A DNA stretch of 64,000 bases from an uncultured Allomuricauda sp. (GCF_947499585.1 NZ_CANMOO010000002.1:372001-436000), one strand, 5' to 3'; counted from the first letter of the stretch, positions 7,893 to 17,321 are shown. Notes: generated by a model not told the origin, from the sequence alone. Translations and numbers: made by a program.

Positions 7893-10706
7893 TTATTTTT
7901 TGAACAGGTCATATTTAAGGCCAAATGTCAACCTTTTCTCATAAAACTCAATCTGCTGTGTACGTTCTACTATACCTTGGTAGTAACGTAGTGGTTGATT
8001 TGTAATATTGTTTAGATCTGCGTAGACACGTAAGTTTTTGTTAATTGTATATGAAGCGTTTAGATCCGCAAAAATCTGTTTGTCATAAAATCGATCCTCA
8101 AAATCATTCCCTCCCAACTCATCAATATAAGCGTCTGAAAAATTGACTGATAAACGTAAGCTGAATTTTTTATCTGCATAACCCAACGAACCATTAAACA
8201 TGTTTGGGGCTGTGCCGGGCAAATCTATATCCTCTCTAATTTCATCACCATTTCTAATACCATCTGTGGTAGAGGTAAGCAATGTATAGTTTAAATAGAT
8301 GCTAAGATTTTTAGCAAAGCCTGGAAGAAAATCCAACTGTCTTTGGAATGCCAGTTCAGCACCAAAGATTGATGCGTTATCGCCATTTAAAGGTTGGAAT
8401 ACATCAAAACCGGTATCTTCATCTTCGGACAAAGAAGTATAAATAAAGTCTTTGATATCTTTATAAAAAACACCTCCTGATATGATGCCAACAGATTCAA
8501 AGTAGTGCTCTGCCATAAAATCAAAATTCATGGAACGCGTAGGATCTAGTTCCGCATTGCCTGTTTGAATCTCCTCATCTTCATTGATTATGTTTCTAAA
8601 AGGCACAAGGTCAACATAATTGGGTCTTGCAATGGTATTTGTCCAAGCAAAACGTAAAACGGTTCTGTTGCTGGGGTCATATTTTAAATGTATACCCGGT
8701 AGCACGTTTGTATAAGAGCTTTCATCCCTAATCTGGTTAAAACTGTCAAAGTCTCCTTCTTCGTCAAAAATTACTTCATTGCCCAAACTGCTGATTTGGG
8801 TATTTTCCACTCTTATTCCAGCTAGTACAGATACGTTTTCTGAAAGTTTTTGATTGGCCATAAGGTAGCCAGCATACACTTTTTCATCTACATCAAAGTT
8901 TCCTGCCAAAAACTCATCTTCAATTGGATTCGTTTCAAACGTTGAGGCATCAGAAAAATTAAGATTCCCCAAAAACTCCGGAGAAATAAATTGACCCGCA
9001 GCATATTGACTACCTGCTAAGAAATCTGCATTGGTAAGGTCTCTTGTTTGCACATCTGCTAAAGTGGCAAAATTATCGCTCGTGGGTTCTGATTCAAAAA
9101 AGTTGTTCTCCCTTACTTTGTTCTTTGTTCTAAATCTACCTCCGAATTTTATAGATCCTTCACCTGCTCCAAAGATATCTGCTGGAACTTCAAAGTTTAA
9201 AAAGGCATTAAAGTCTTTTTCCTCGGTAAACTGATTTTCTTCGGTAAATTCTTTAAGCTCAAAATTGGACAATGCTGCATCTGAAGCATTTGTTGGTCTA
9301 AAAGAAGGATAACGTGGGTTAGTAAGGTCTGCCGAAATCCCTATAGCATCTCCAATTTCATACTCCGCATATCGCTCGTTTGGTCGTTCTTCGGAAGCTT
9401 TAGCATAGGAAGCCATCCAATCTATTTTTAAGCTGCCAAACAAATGATTTCCTCCAAGGCTATAGTTCTGCATACGCTGATCTTCTAATCTTGTATTTTT
9501 AATCCGTCCTCCTGGTATCCCTCCTTTGGTCTGTCTACGAATCTCTCCTTCATAACCAACAATGTTCTCCGTTCCATCTGCAAATACAGGTTCTATGCTT
9601 CTAAATCGTAACCGAAATCTATTTTCCCTATCATCACGCCAGTTGTACATGGTTTTTAGGAAAATTGTATTGTTTGCATCAAAAGCATAATCCATATTAG
9701 CGGAAAAACTTCTTCGAATACGTTGAACCAAGTATGTTCTTATGTCAGATTCTTCAACAAAAGGATCTACATCTATATCTTCTTCTGTTAATGGGCTTTC
9801 TGCTTCGTTTACCCATTCGGCTTCAACATTATCCGATCCAAAATCCACATTATTGTAAGAGGCTGCCAGCATCCAACCAAACTTCCCATTTTTTGAGCGG
9901 TCGCCCAATAAAAATCCGCCGTTGTAAATAGGTTCATCATTTATAAAGCTTAAACCGGAACCCAAAGTAGCCGATAATCTAAAACTCTGCGGGGAAGAAC
10001 GGGTAATCAAGTTTACTGAACCTCCCAAAGCATCTGCATCCATATCTGGTGTAACGGCCTTGTTTACTTCTATGGTTTGAATCATATCTGAAGGAATCAA
10101 GTCCATCTGCACATTTCTATTATCGCCTTCTGCAGAAGGAATACGGCTCCCGTTTAGTGTAACCGAATTAAGCTGTGGCGCAAGACCACGTATTATAACA
10201 TTTCTTGCCTCTCCTTGATCCACTTGCATGGTTATACCGGGAATACGTTTTACAGCATCCCCTATATTGGCATCTGGGAACTTGCCAATTTGATCTGTAG
10301 AAACGACATTCGTTATATTTAAGTTGGTTTTCTGTGTATTCAAGGCCTTGGCCTGACCGCTTAATCCATAGGCTGTTACTTGAACTTCATTCAACTCAAA
10401 ACTTTTTGGGTTCATTGTTATGGAAGTGACCATTGTCTGGTTGGCAGTTACTGTTACCTCTTGTTCAATAGAAGCATACCCTAAATACGAAATTTTTATA
10501 GTATGGTTTCCTTCAGGAATGCCCACAAGGGTAAATCTCCCATCAAAATCTGAAATAGCTCCTTTAGATAAGGAAATAATCATGACGTTTGCTCCTGGAA
10601 CATAGATTCCATTATCATCTGATATGGTTCCCTGAATATTTCCTGTTTGAGCAAAAAGGGATAAAGGGATAAAAACTAAGGTAAAAAACTGCAAATATTT
10701 TTTCAT
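7893..10706 (-). CDS. TonB-dependent receptor paired with phytase
   Basis: Outer-membrane receptor of 937 residues. The signal peptide (MKKYLQFFTLVFIPLSLFAQ) is followed by a carboxypeptidase-regulatory-like domain (about 22-110, with GNIQGTISDDNGIYVPGANV and DGRFTLVGIPEGNH). A plug domain of the TIGR01782 style then carries NIGDAVKRIPGITMQVDQGE, RNVIIRGLAPQLNSVTLNG and MDADALGGSVNLITR. The barrel ends in KYDLFKK, so the usual terminal aromatic residue is followed by two lysines. Receptors of this type accompany beta-propeller phytases in many aquatic bacteria and are thought to import phytate or its breakdown products; that role is inferred from the adjacent phytase. It is the first gene of the pair. 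Confidence 0.9.
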   Translation of the reverse strand: MKKYLQFFTLVFIPLSLFAQTGNIQGTISDDNGIYVPGANVMIISLSKGAISDFDGRFTLVGIPEGNHTIKISYLGYASIEQEVTVTANQTMVTSITMNPKSFELNEVQVTAYGLSGQAKALNTQKTNLNITNVVSTDQIGKFPDANIGDAVKRIPGITMQVDQGEARNVIIRGLAPQLNSVTLNGSRIPSAEGDNRNVQMDLIPSDMIQTIEVNKAVTPDMDADALGGSVNLITRSSPQSFRLSATLGSGLSFINDEPIYNGGFLLGDRSKNGKFGWMLAASYNNVDFGSDNVEAEWVNEAESPLTEEDIDVDPFVEESDIRTYLVQRIRRSFSANMDYAFDANNTIFLKTMYNWRDDRENRFRLRFRSIEPVFADGTENIVGYEGEIRRQTKGGIPGGRIKNTRLEDQRMQNYSLGGNHLFGSLKIDWMASYAKASEERPNERYAEYEIGDAIGISADLTNPRYPSFRPTNASDAALSNFELKEFTEENQFTEEKDFNAFLNFEVPADIFGAGEGSIKFGGRFRTKNKVRENNFFESEPTSDNFATLADVQTRDLTNADFLAGSQYAAGQFISPEFLGNLNFSDASTFETNPIEDEFLAGNFDVDEKVYAGYLMANQKLSENVSVLAGIRVENTQISSLGNEVIFDEEGDFDSFNQIRDESSYTNVLPGIHLKYDPSNRTVLRFAWTNTIARPNYVDLVPFRNIINEDEEIQTGNAELDPTRSMNFDFMAEHYFESVGIISGGVFYKDIKDFIYTSLSEDEDTGFDVFQPLNGDNASIFGAELAFQRQLDFLPGFAKNLSIYLNYTLLTSTTDGIRNGDEIREDIDLPGTAPNMFNGSLGYADKKFSLRLSVNFSDAYIDELGGNDFEDRFYDKQIFADLNASYTINKNLRVYADLNNITNQPLRYYQGIVERTQQIEFYEKRLTFGLKYDLFKK

Positions 10707-10840
10707 TTTCTAAGTGGTTGATTTTAGACCACAAAGAAATCAGTATGCTTAAAAAAAGAGGTTAGCTAATTTTTAAGAATAAGTCATATTTAGTGTCATT
10801 TTGAAGATGTTTTAGAATGACTTAACAATCAGATAACAAA

Positions 10841-10866
10841 AAACCCTCACTGTGCAGTGAGGGTTT
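10841..10866 (-). terminator. rho-independent terminator of rplU-rpmA
   Basis: AAACCCTCACTG and CAGTGAGGGTTT form a perfect 12-base stem with a very small loop. On the minus strand it is followed by a run of T. It lies just downstream of the rpmA stop and ends the ribosomal protein operon. Confidence 0.88.
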
Positions 10867-10889
10867 TAAAAATTTTATTGCCTAAAGTA

Positions 10890-11150
10890 TTAAGCTTCAA
10901 ATGGCTCAATGGAAACAAAAGATTTTCCACCGGCTTTCTTTTGAAATTTTACAACGCCATCTACTCTGGCATGTAATGTATGGTCTTTTCCTAAGTAAAC
11001 ATTCTCACCAGGATTGTGCTTAGTACCACGTTGTCTAACAATGATGTTACCAGCAACAGCAGCTTGTCCACCAAAAATCTTAACACCTAAGCGTTTTGAT
11101 TCTGATTCTCTACCGTTTTTTGAACTACCTACACCTTTCTTATGTGCCAT
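10890..11150 (-). CDS. rpmA: 50S ribosomal protein L27
   Basis: Ribosomal protein bL27 of 86 residues, full length. The N-terminus [24 protein letters not shown] is the conserved tail that reaches the peptidyl transferase centre. It starts directly with AHKKG and has no cleavable extension of the Firmicutes type. The motifs [13 protein letters not shown] and [10 protein letters not shown] are also present. It is the second gene of the rplU-rpmA operon, 24 bases behind L21, and is followed by a strong terminator. Confidence 0.98.
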   Translation of the reverse strand: MAHKKGVGSSKNGRESESKRLGVKIFGGQAAVAGNIIVRQRGTKHNPGENVYLGKDHTLHARVDGVVKFQKKAGGKSFVSIEPFEA

Positions 11151-11174
11151 GATATATAATTTTTAGTTCTTAAT

Positions 11175-11732
11175 CTATTTGTTTAAAGCTTCTATCAAAT
11201 CAGCTTTTTTCATTGAAGAAATACCCGCAATACCTTTTGCTTTTGCCATTTCTTTCAATTCTGCCACTGTTTTACCACTCAAATCTTCAGCTGCCTTTTT
11301 TGGTGCAGTTTTCTTTGGAGCTTCCTTCTTAGGGGCTTCAGTTTTAGCTGCTACAGCTTTTTTAGGTTCAGCAGCTGGTTTTTCAGCCTTGGCTTTTGCA
11401 GGAGCAGCTTTTTTAGCTCCTTTTGCAACAATACCTTCAACAACAATCTCTGTTAAAGATTGTCTATGTCCGTTCTTTACGCGGTATCCTTTACGCCTTT
11501 TCTTTTTAAAGACAATTACTTTATCACCTTTAAGATGTTTTACTACTTTGGCCTCAACGGCCGCACCTTCTATGACTGGGGCGCCAACAGTTACGTTACC
11601 TCCGTCATCCAAAAGAAGAACTTTGTCAAAAGTCACTTTCTTACCTTCTTCTGTCTGTAAACGGTGAACGTACACTTTCTGGTCTTTTGCAACTTTAAAT
11701 TGCTGCCCTGCCATCTCTACAATTGCGTACAT
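11175..11732 (-). CDS. rplU: 50S ribosomal protein L21 with C-terminal Lys/Ala linker and helix-extension-helix domain
   Basis: Ribosomal protein bL21. Residues 1-103 form the normal core ([14 protein letters not shown], then [18 protein letters not shown]), which binds 23S rRNA. The protein is 185 residues long, far longer than the roughly 103 of typical L21. Residues 104-150 are a low-complexity Ala/Lys/Pro/Glu linker. Residues 151-185 ([18 protein letters not shown], ending [10 protein letters not shown]) look like a Rho-N/SAP-type helix-extension-helix nucleic-acid-binding motif. Similar tails occur in other Bacteroidota as far as I recall, but their role is unclear. It leads the rplU-rpmA operon, with a good promoter about 50 bases upstream. 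Confidence 0.96.
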   Translation of the reverse strand: MYAIVEMAGQQFKVAKDQKVYVHRLQTEEGKKVTFDKVLLLDDGGNVTVGAPVIEGAAVEAKVVKHLKGDKVIVFKKKRRKGYRVKNGHRQSLTEIVVEGIVAKGAKKAAPAKAKAEKPAAEPKKAVAAKTEAPKKEAPKKTAPKKAAEDLSGKTVAELKEMAKAKGIAGISSMKKADLIEALNK

Positions 11733-11783
11733 AATGCGTTAAATTAGATTAATTTACTTGCGCTTTATTAAAATTAGCGGGTG

Positions 11784-11814
11784 CAAATATACTGCTAAAT
11801 CCTTAATTCACAAG
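11784..11814 (-). promoter_or_regulatory. Bacteroidota-type promoter of rplU-rpmA
   Basis: On the minus strand the -7 element TATATTTG (11791-11784) matches TAnnTTTG exactly. CTTG (11814-11811) sits 19 bases upstream at the -33 position. The distance to the rplU start gives a leader of roughly 45 bases. Confidence 0.65.
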
Positions 11815-11836
11815 TAATTTTCAACCATTTGCCACA

Positions 11837-12283
11837 TTATTTTTTTAGGTTATTGGAGGTTTTAAAGAGCTGCATAAAAGATAACGTTAAAACTAAAGTA
11901 GTTGCAAACCCCATTATGGCAACGGTAAAGAAAACTATTCCTTCAAAATTAGCATAATCTTTGGCCCAAGCCTCAGAGAGTTCATTTAAAAAACTGGCAT
12001 TTAACTCAGTGGAATAAAGAGCGAAGAAAACAGTGAAAAGCAGTGTGGCCACAAATCCGGTTGTAAGGCCTGCCATAAAACCTTTACCGTATGAAAAATC
12101 TTTTCCCAGTCTCAGCTTTGTATACTTGATCGTCTCATAAATCCCTAACCCAGTGACCACCCCATTAAATAGGCTATAAAACACATTGGTATGCTTCCCT
12201 AAAAGGGATAAAATCAAAAAATAAGCTATCAAACATGCACTGGTAACAATTCCAAAACGAATGGGCAACGTTAGATTTTTCAT
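11837..12283 (-). CDS. DUF4199 family membrane protein
   Basis: Inner-membrane protein of 148 residues with four predicted transmembrane helices (about 8-28, 35-52, 68-90 and 114-138). The loop LGKDFSYGKGFMAGLTTGFVA fits the DUF4199 family, which is confined mainly to Bacteroidota and has no known function. The gene stands alone between the L21/L27 operon, which is on the same strand, and the divergent M16 peptidase operon. No catalytic or ligand-binding residues stand out. Confidence 0.75.
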   Translation of the reverse strand: MKNLTLPIRFGIVTSACLIAYFLILSLLGKHTNVFYSLFNGVVTGLGIYETIKYTKLRLGKDFSYGKGFMAGLTTGFVATLLFTVFFALYSTELNASFLNELSEAWAKDYANFEGIVFFTVAIMGFATTLVLTLSFMQLFKTSNNLKK

Positions 12284-12463
12284 CTCGTTAAATTATTGGT
12301 GGATGTTTAATTTACTGAATGTTGGTGAATTATGCCATTATTTCTTGTTAAAGACTTGCTTGATAATCCATATCCCTTTTAAATTTTATCCTATATTTAG
12401 TGTAACATCAATCTAAAATTCAACACTAATCCTATTTATTACACCAATACAAAATTCATTATC

Positions 12464-13786
12464 ATGAAAAGACATTTATTATCCGCGCTTTTCGTACTCT
12501 CAGCAGGGAACTTTCTTGCAGCACAAGAAGTTGCTTTTGAGGAGTATGATTTAGATAACGGACTCCATGTAATCTTGCATCAAGACAATACTGCGCCTGT
12601 AGTTACAACTGCGGTAATGTACCATGTGGGCTCTAAAGATGAGGATCCTAGCAAAACGGGATTTGCCCATTTTTTTGAGCACCTATTGTTTGAAGGAACC
12701 AAAAATATAGAAAGAGGGGAATGGGATAAAATAGTCTCCTCAAATGGAGGAAGTGGCAACGCCAATACTTTTCTGGATCGCACATATTACTATGAAACAT
12801 TTCCTTCTAACAGTCTAGAAACAGGATTGTGGTTAGAATCAGAGCGATTAATGCACCCCATTATAGGACAAGTTGGCGTGGACACTCAAAAAGAAGTGGT
12901 TCAAGAAGAAAGAAGACTTAGAGTGGATAACTCTCCCTATGGTGCCTTTTTTGATGAACTTCTTAAAAATCTATACACCAAACATCCATACAGATGGGGA
13001 GTAATCGGTTCTCTAGATCACTTAGCAAGTGCAACTCTTGATGACTTTAAAAATTTCAACAAAACTTACTATGTTCCCAACAATGCTGTTTTGGTCATAG
13101 CAGGGGACTTTGATACAGAAAAAACAAAAAAAATGGTTTCTGATTATTTTGGCCCAATACCTAGAGGCGCCGAGATAAAAAGAAATATTGTTGTTGAAGA
13201 CCCAATTACAACAACCATAAAGGCAAATTACCATGATCCCAATATTCAGATTCCAGCAATTTTGCTTGCCTATAGAACTCCCGGACAGGCCGAAAGAGAT
13301 GCCTATGTAATCAATATGATCTCTACCTATTTAAGCGATGGCGAAAGTTCCAAGTTGTATAAAAAGTTGGTAGATGAGAAAAAAATAGCACTTCAAATAT
13401 TTTCAGTGCCTATTGATGCTGAAGATTATAGTTCGTACATAGTTGGTGGTCTACCCGTAGGCGAAAATTCAATTCAAGATATCAAGAATGAAATCGATGC
13501 AGAGATTGTAAAAGTACAGTCAGAATTGATTTCGGAAAAAGACTACCAGAAACTTCAGAACAAGTTTGAAAACAACTTTGTAAATGCCAACAGTAGCATC
13601 GCTGGAATAGCAAACTCTCTTGCAGAAAATTATATGCTACGCGATAACACTAATCTCATAAACACAGAGATTGATATTTATCGTTCCATCACCCGTGAAG
13701 AGATAATGGAAGTTGCGAAAAAATATTTGAACGTGAATCAAAGGGTAGAATTAGAGTATTTACCAGAACAAAAAGAAGCCAATTAA
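12464..13786 (+). CDS. M16 family zinc metallopeptidase, catalytic subunit
   Basis: Exported insulinase/pitrilysin-family peptidase of 440 residues. A signal peptide (MKRHLLSALFVLSAGNFLAA) is followed by the active domain with the inverted zinc motif HFFEH (H69, E72, H73). The third ligand is a glutamate in VVQEERRL near residue 148. The C-terminal half is the usual inactive companion domain. Length and architecture match the short, two-domain M16B type that works as a heterodimer. The next gene, one base after the stop, encodes an M16 protein without the zinc motif and is the likely partner. The pair probably degrades peptides in the periplasm; the substrate is unknown. Confidence 0.93.
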   Translation: MKRHLLSALFVLSAGNFLAAQEVAFEEYDLDNGLHVILHQDNTAPVVTTAVMYHVGSKDEDPSKTGFAHFFEHLLFEGTKNIERGEWDKIVSSNGGSGNANTFLDRTYYYETFPSNSLETGLWLESERLMHPIIGQVGVDTQKEVVQEERRLRVDNSPYGAFFDELLKNLYTKHPYRWGVIGSLDHLASATLDDFKNFNKTYYVPNNAVLVIAGDFDTEKTKKMVSDYFGPIPRGAEIKRNIVVEDPITTTIKANYHDPNIQIPAILLAYRTPGQAERDAYVINMISTYLSDGESSKLYKKLVDEKKIALQIFSVPIDAEDYSSYIVGGLPVGENSIQDIKNEIDAEIVKVQSELISEKDYQKLQNKFENNFVNANSSIAGIANSLAENYMLRDNTNLINTEIDIYRSITREEIMEVAKKYLNVNQRVELEYLPEQKEAN

Positions 13787-13787
13787 A

Positions 13788-15860
13788 ATGAAAAAGTATA
13801 TAATTTTTTCTTTACTGTCCTTTTTCATGACGGTATCGTATGCACAAATTGATAGGAGCACACAACCCAAAGCTGGTCCTGCTCCAGAAATAAATTTAAA
13901 AGAACCCGCCCGCTTTGAACTAAATAACGGACTCAAGGTTATGGTAGTGGAAAATCATAAGTTACCAAGAGTTTCTATTCAATTGACCATAGACAACCCA
14001 CCCATTTTGCAAGGAGACAAGGCAGGTGTTTCAGATTTAACATCTAGTTTATTGGGCAAAGGATCCAAGTCCATTCAAAAAGATGATTTTTATGAAGAAG
14101 TAGATTTTTTAGGAGCTTCAATAAATATCAGTGACCAAAGTGCTTTTGCAAGCTGTCTTTCCAAATACTTCCCTAGAATTCTAGAGCTTATGACCGATGC
14201 TGCGTTAAATCCCAATTTTACCCAAGAGGAGTTCGATAAGGAAAAAGACAAAATTATTACAGGGATAAAATCTGAGGAAAAAGATGTTTCTGCCATTGCA
14301 ACAAGAGTGCAATTGGCATTGGCATACGGAAAAAACCATCCTTATGGAGAGATTACTTCCGAAGAAACTGTCAATAACGTTACTTTGATGGATGTAGAAC
14401 AATACTACAGGTCCTATTTTGTGCCTGCAAATGCTTATCTGGTAGTTATTGGAGATGTGGACTTTGAAAATGTGAAAGAGCTTGTTACAACTTATTTTAC
14501 TCCATGGTCAAAAGCAGTACCCCCTTCCTTTAGTTATACCAAACCTAAAGATGCACAATACACTCAAATTAATTTTGTAGATGTTCCCAATTCGGTACAA
14601 TCAGAGGTTGTGGTGCAAAATATCACTGAATTGAAAATGAAGGATGAAGATTATTTAGATGCTCTTTTAGCCAATAGGGTATTGGGAGGAGGATCACAAG
14701 CTAGGCTGAATATGAACCTTCGAGAAGATAAAGGATACACATACGGCTCTTACTCTGGCATCAGGGACAATAAGTATAGCCCAATGCGATTTAATGCATA
14801 CGCACAAGTAAGAAATACAGTTACGGATAGTTCAGTAGTTCAAATCCTAAGTGAAATAGATAGAATTATAAAAGAACCTGTTACGGAAGAAGAGCTTACC
14901 AATGCAAAAGCTAAATATGCCGGGAGTTTTGTTATGGCTTTGGAAAAACCTGAGACCATTGCCAATTATGCTTTAAACATTGAAACCGAAGATTTGTCCA
15001 AAGATTTTTATAAAACCTACTTGGAACGAATTGATGCGGTAACCATAGCTGATGTACAAAAAGCAGCACAAAAGTATTTTTCCTCCTCAAATGCTAGAAT
15101 CGTGGTGACCGGAAAAGGAAGTGAGGTCTTGGAAAATCTTGAAAAAGTGACCTTTAATGATAAAACAATTCCTGTTTTGTTTTATGACAAGCATGCAAGC
15201 AAAACAGAAAAGCCAGATTATGATTCCGCAATTCCAGAAGGAATAACCGTAGAAGCTATTTTGGAAAAGTATATAGAAGTGATTGGAGGAAGGGAAAAAT
15301 TAGAAGGAGTGGAATCATATGCAATGTTGGCTGAAGCAGAGATGCAGGGAATGAAGTTGGAGCTGGAAATGAAGAAAACCACTAGAAATCAATTCATGCA
15401 AGATGTAAAAGTCATGGGAAATTCCATGCAAAAACAAGTTTTGGATGGTGATAAGGGCTACATGGTATCTCAAGGTCAAAGGAAAGACCTCTCTCCAGAA
15501 GAGGTTGAAAGAGTGAAAGAAGAATCTGCCGCCTTTCCAGAGTTGAACTATTTGACAGCCGGCAATATTACTTTAGAAGGTATTGAATCCATAGGTGATA
15601 AAAAAGCATATAAGCTTAAGATAACGGACAAAAAATCTTCATTTTATGATGTGGAAACAGGTCTTAAACTGCAAGAAACCAGTGTAGAGGAAGTACAAGA
15701 CCAACAAATGACAAATACACTGGGGTTTCATGATTACCAGGAGATTTCAGGCATCAAGTTTCCATTTAAGCTCACGCAGGTAATGGGGCCGCAAAACTTT
15801 GAATTTGTGGTAAAAGAAATTAAAGTCAATGAAGGTGTGACAGCCTCCGATTTCGAATAA
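13788..15860 (+). CDS. M16 family peptidase-like protein, non-catalytic subunit with C-terminal lipoprotein-carrier-like domain
   Basis: A 690-residue exported protein (signal MKKYIIFSLLSFFMTVSYAQ). Residues about 35-460 are two M16 domains, but the position of the zinc motif is degenerate (LTSSLLGKGS replaces HxxEH), so this subunit cannot be catalytic. It keeps the Arg/Tyr motif LREDKGYTYG in the second domain, which binds substrate in M16B heterodimers. Residues about 480-690 add a separate domain (ILEKYIEVIGGREKLEGVES, then KSSFYDVETGLKL and ISGIKFPFKL) resembling LolA/LppX-like half-barrels. The gene begins one base after the catalytic subunit, which fits an obligate complex. The fusion is seen in other Bacteroidota, as I recall. 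Confidence 0.88.
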   Translation: MKKYIIFSLLSFFMTVSYAQIDRSTQPKAGPAPEINLKEPARFELNNGLKVMVVENHKLPRVSIQLTIDNPPILQGDKAGVSDLTSSLLGKGSKSIQKDDFYEEVDFLGASINISDQSAFASCLSKYFPRILELMTDAALNPNFTQEEFDKEKDKIITGIKSEEKDVSAIATRVQLALAYGKNHPYGEITSEETVNNVTLMDVEQYYRSYFVPANAYLVVIGDVDFENVKELVTTYFTPWSKAVPPSFSYTKPKDAQYTQINFVDVPNSVQSEVVVQNITELKMKDEDYLDALLANRVLGGGSQARLNMNLREDKGYTYGSYSGIRDNKYSPMRFNAYAQVRNTVTDSSVVQILSEIDRIIKEPVTEEELTNAKAKYAGSFVMALEKPETIANYALNIETEDLSKDFYKTYLERIDAVTIADVQKAAQKYFSSSNARIVVTGKGSEVLENLEKVTFNDKTIPVLFYDKHASKTEKPDYDSAIPEGITVEAILEKYIEVIGGREKLEGVESYAMLAEAEMQGMKLELEMKKTTRNQFMQDVKVMGNSMQKQVLDGDKGYMVSQGQRKDLSPEEVERVKEESAAFPELNYLTAGNITLEGIESIGDKKAYKLKITDKKSSFYDVETGLKLQETSVEEVQDQQMTNTLGFHDYQEISGIKFPFKLTQVMGPQNFEFVVKEIKVNEGVTASDFE

Positions 15861-15867
15861 TATCAAA

Positions 15868-16773
15868 CTACTTTTTTAAAGAAGGCGTCCTTTGCGGCGT
15901 CTTTTTTTTGTTTACCATATACACCCCAAAAAGAATTACCAAAGCAGCCAATAGTTGCCACATTGTAAACTTTTCCCCATCCAATACGCCCCAAAAAATA
16001 CCAACTATGGGAATTAAATACGTTACCGAAACAGAAAATACCGCCGTAGAAATCTGAACCAATTTATTGAACATGACTTTGGCAACGCAAGTCCCCATTA
16101 TACATAGAATTACAACGTATCCTAATGAACTTAAAAAGTTGGGGCCTTCAGTTACTTCATTCCTCCAAAAACCAGAAAACAGCAGAATAACAATGCCTGG
16201 CACCAAAATCACAGTAAAATTCCCAACAGCAATACCCATGGGAGATACATCTTGTAACTTATTCTTTATAATGTTCGCATTGCATGCATAACAAATGGTG
16301 GCTATGATAACAAACCCGGAATACCAATAATTTTGATCTGGATTCACCTCGGTTCCAAAAAAAATGAGAAAAGCTGCTCCAAACAGCCCAATTACAACAC
16401 CTAACAATTGATTTTTAGTAAACCCAACTCCAAAAGCGAAAAGTCCAACAAATAAAGTAAAAAGGGGCACCAATGAATTTAGTATTGATGCTATGCTGCT
16501 ATCAATTTCCGTTTCAGCAAAGGCGAACAAAAACATTGGAATAAAACTTCCTATAATTCCAGAAACCCCTACCCAAAACCATTCTTTTTTAGAAATAGTT
16601 CTTAAGGATTTAAATCCAACTATGAACAAGAAAAATGCTGCCAAAACAATACGAATAGAGCCCAGTTGAATAGGATTAAAACCCTCTAACCCTTTCTTTA
16701 TAAGGATGTAAGATGTTCCCCATATTATAGAGAGCACTATCAGATAAACCCACTTTCTTTTGTGTTCGTTCAC
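15868..16773 (-). CDS. EamA/DMT-family transporter
   Basis: Inner-membrane permease of 301 residues with about ten hydrophobic helices arranged as two EamA repeats (about 8-140 and 150-288). The first helix reads VYLIVLSIIWGTSYILIKKG, the standard start of drug/metabolite-superfamily members of the RhaT/YdcZ/EamA type. Such proteins export amino acids, metabolites or drugs, and the substrate cannot be told from sequence. The C-terminus is a short basic tail. The gene is convergent with the M16 operon (8-base gap) and divergent from the CNGKC-motif gene. Confidence 0.85.
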   Translation of the reverse strand: MNEHKRKWVYLIVLSIIWGTSYILIKKGLEGFNPIQLGSIRIVLAAFFLFIVGFKSLRTISKKEWFWVGVSGIIGSFIPMFLFAFAETEIDSSIASILNSLVPLFTLFVGLFAFGVGFTKNQLLGVVIGLFGAAFLIFFGTEVNPDQNYWYSGFVIIATICYACNANIIKNKLQDVSPMGIAVGNFTVILVPGIVILLFSGFWRNEVTEGPNFLSSLGYVVILCIMGTCVAKVMFNKLVQISTAVFSVSVTYLIPIVGIFWGVLDGEKFTMWQLLAALVILFGVYMVNKKKTPQRTPSLKK

Positions 16774-16831
16774 GTTTAAATTTTAAGATGCAAAAGTGCG
16801 CCTTATTTAAGACTTTTTGCACTTTATAACC

Positions 16832-16839
16832 TAATTTTG
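16832..16839 (+). promoter_or_regulatory. -7 element before the metal-related cluster
   Basis: TAATTTTG matches TAnnTTTG. The expected start of transcription lies about 10 bases before the TTG start codon of the CNGKC gene. No clear -33 box was found at the right spacing. Confidence 0.4.
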
Positions 16840-16858
16840 CAATACGTAAACAACATAG

Positions 16859-17233
16859 TTGAAACACTCAATTGTATATTGTTTTGTATTGCTCTATCTA
16901 GTGGCCATGGTACGACCTATTGCGCCAATGTTGGAGTATGTTATCTATGAAGATTATATAGCAGAATTTCTTTGTATCAATAAGGATAAGGTAGAATTGC
17001 AATGTAATGGTAAGTGTTATCTAATGCAGCGACTTTCTGAACAGAACGAAGAAAAAAAACAGAACCTTCCTAAAATTGCTTTGGAAGAATACCCTATTGG
17101 ATTTGTTGATTTGTTGTATTGTAATTCCAAAAAGCTAAATGTTGTTCTAAATCAAAATGACTTTGATTATAGCAATTGCTATACCTTCCTTTACTGTTCT
17201 TTCAATTTTCACCCTCCCAGCACTCTTTCTTAG
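16859..17233 (+). CDS. small protein with CxGKC motif, possible metal-handling role
   Basis: A 124-residue protein starting with TTG. An N-terminal hydrophobic segment (about 4-24) is followed by FLCINKDKVELQCNGKCYL. The CNGKC arrangement recurs in small proteins of Flavobacteriia found next to metal-related genes, as I recall. The protein has further cysteines (LYCNSKK, SNCYTFLYCS) and ends FHPPSTLS. It is the first gene of a same-strand group encoding a Met/His-rich barrel protein, a PepSY protein and a Met-rich lipoprotein, which suggests copper or another thiophilic metal. That is inference: the motif alone does not prove metal binding. The leader is short and there is no ATG near the start. 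Confidence 0.55.
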   Translation: MKHSIVYCFVLLYLVAMVRPIAPMLEYVIYEDYIAEFLCINKDKVELQCNGKCYLMQRLSEQNEEKKQNLPKIALEEYPIGFVDLLYCNSKKLNVVLNQNDFDYSNCYTFLYCSFNFHPPSTLS

Positions 17234-17321
17234 TATACACGCTTACATAAATTTATTTTATAGTGATTTGATATAACATTCGTTATAAAACAATCGCCTA
17301 CCATTTCAATAATAAAAACCG

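Noticed and set aside
7893..10706. SusC-type receptor for polysaccharide uptake
   Set aside because: No SusD partner or glycoside hydrolase is adjacent, and the phytase neighbour suits a phosphate-related role.
11179..11667. Long plus-strand ORF opposite rplU
   Set aside because: It is the antisense shadow of the Lys/Ala-rich L21 tail, with low-complexity Ala/Phe composition and no promoter or family pattern.
15880..15912. Terminator-like GGCGTC repeats after the DMT transporter
   Set aside because: GGCGTC occurs twice in the same direction, so no hairpin forms; the stretch encodes the basic C-terminus of the transporter.
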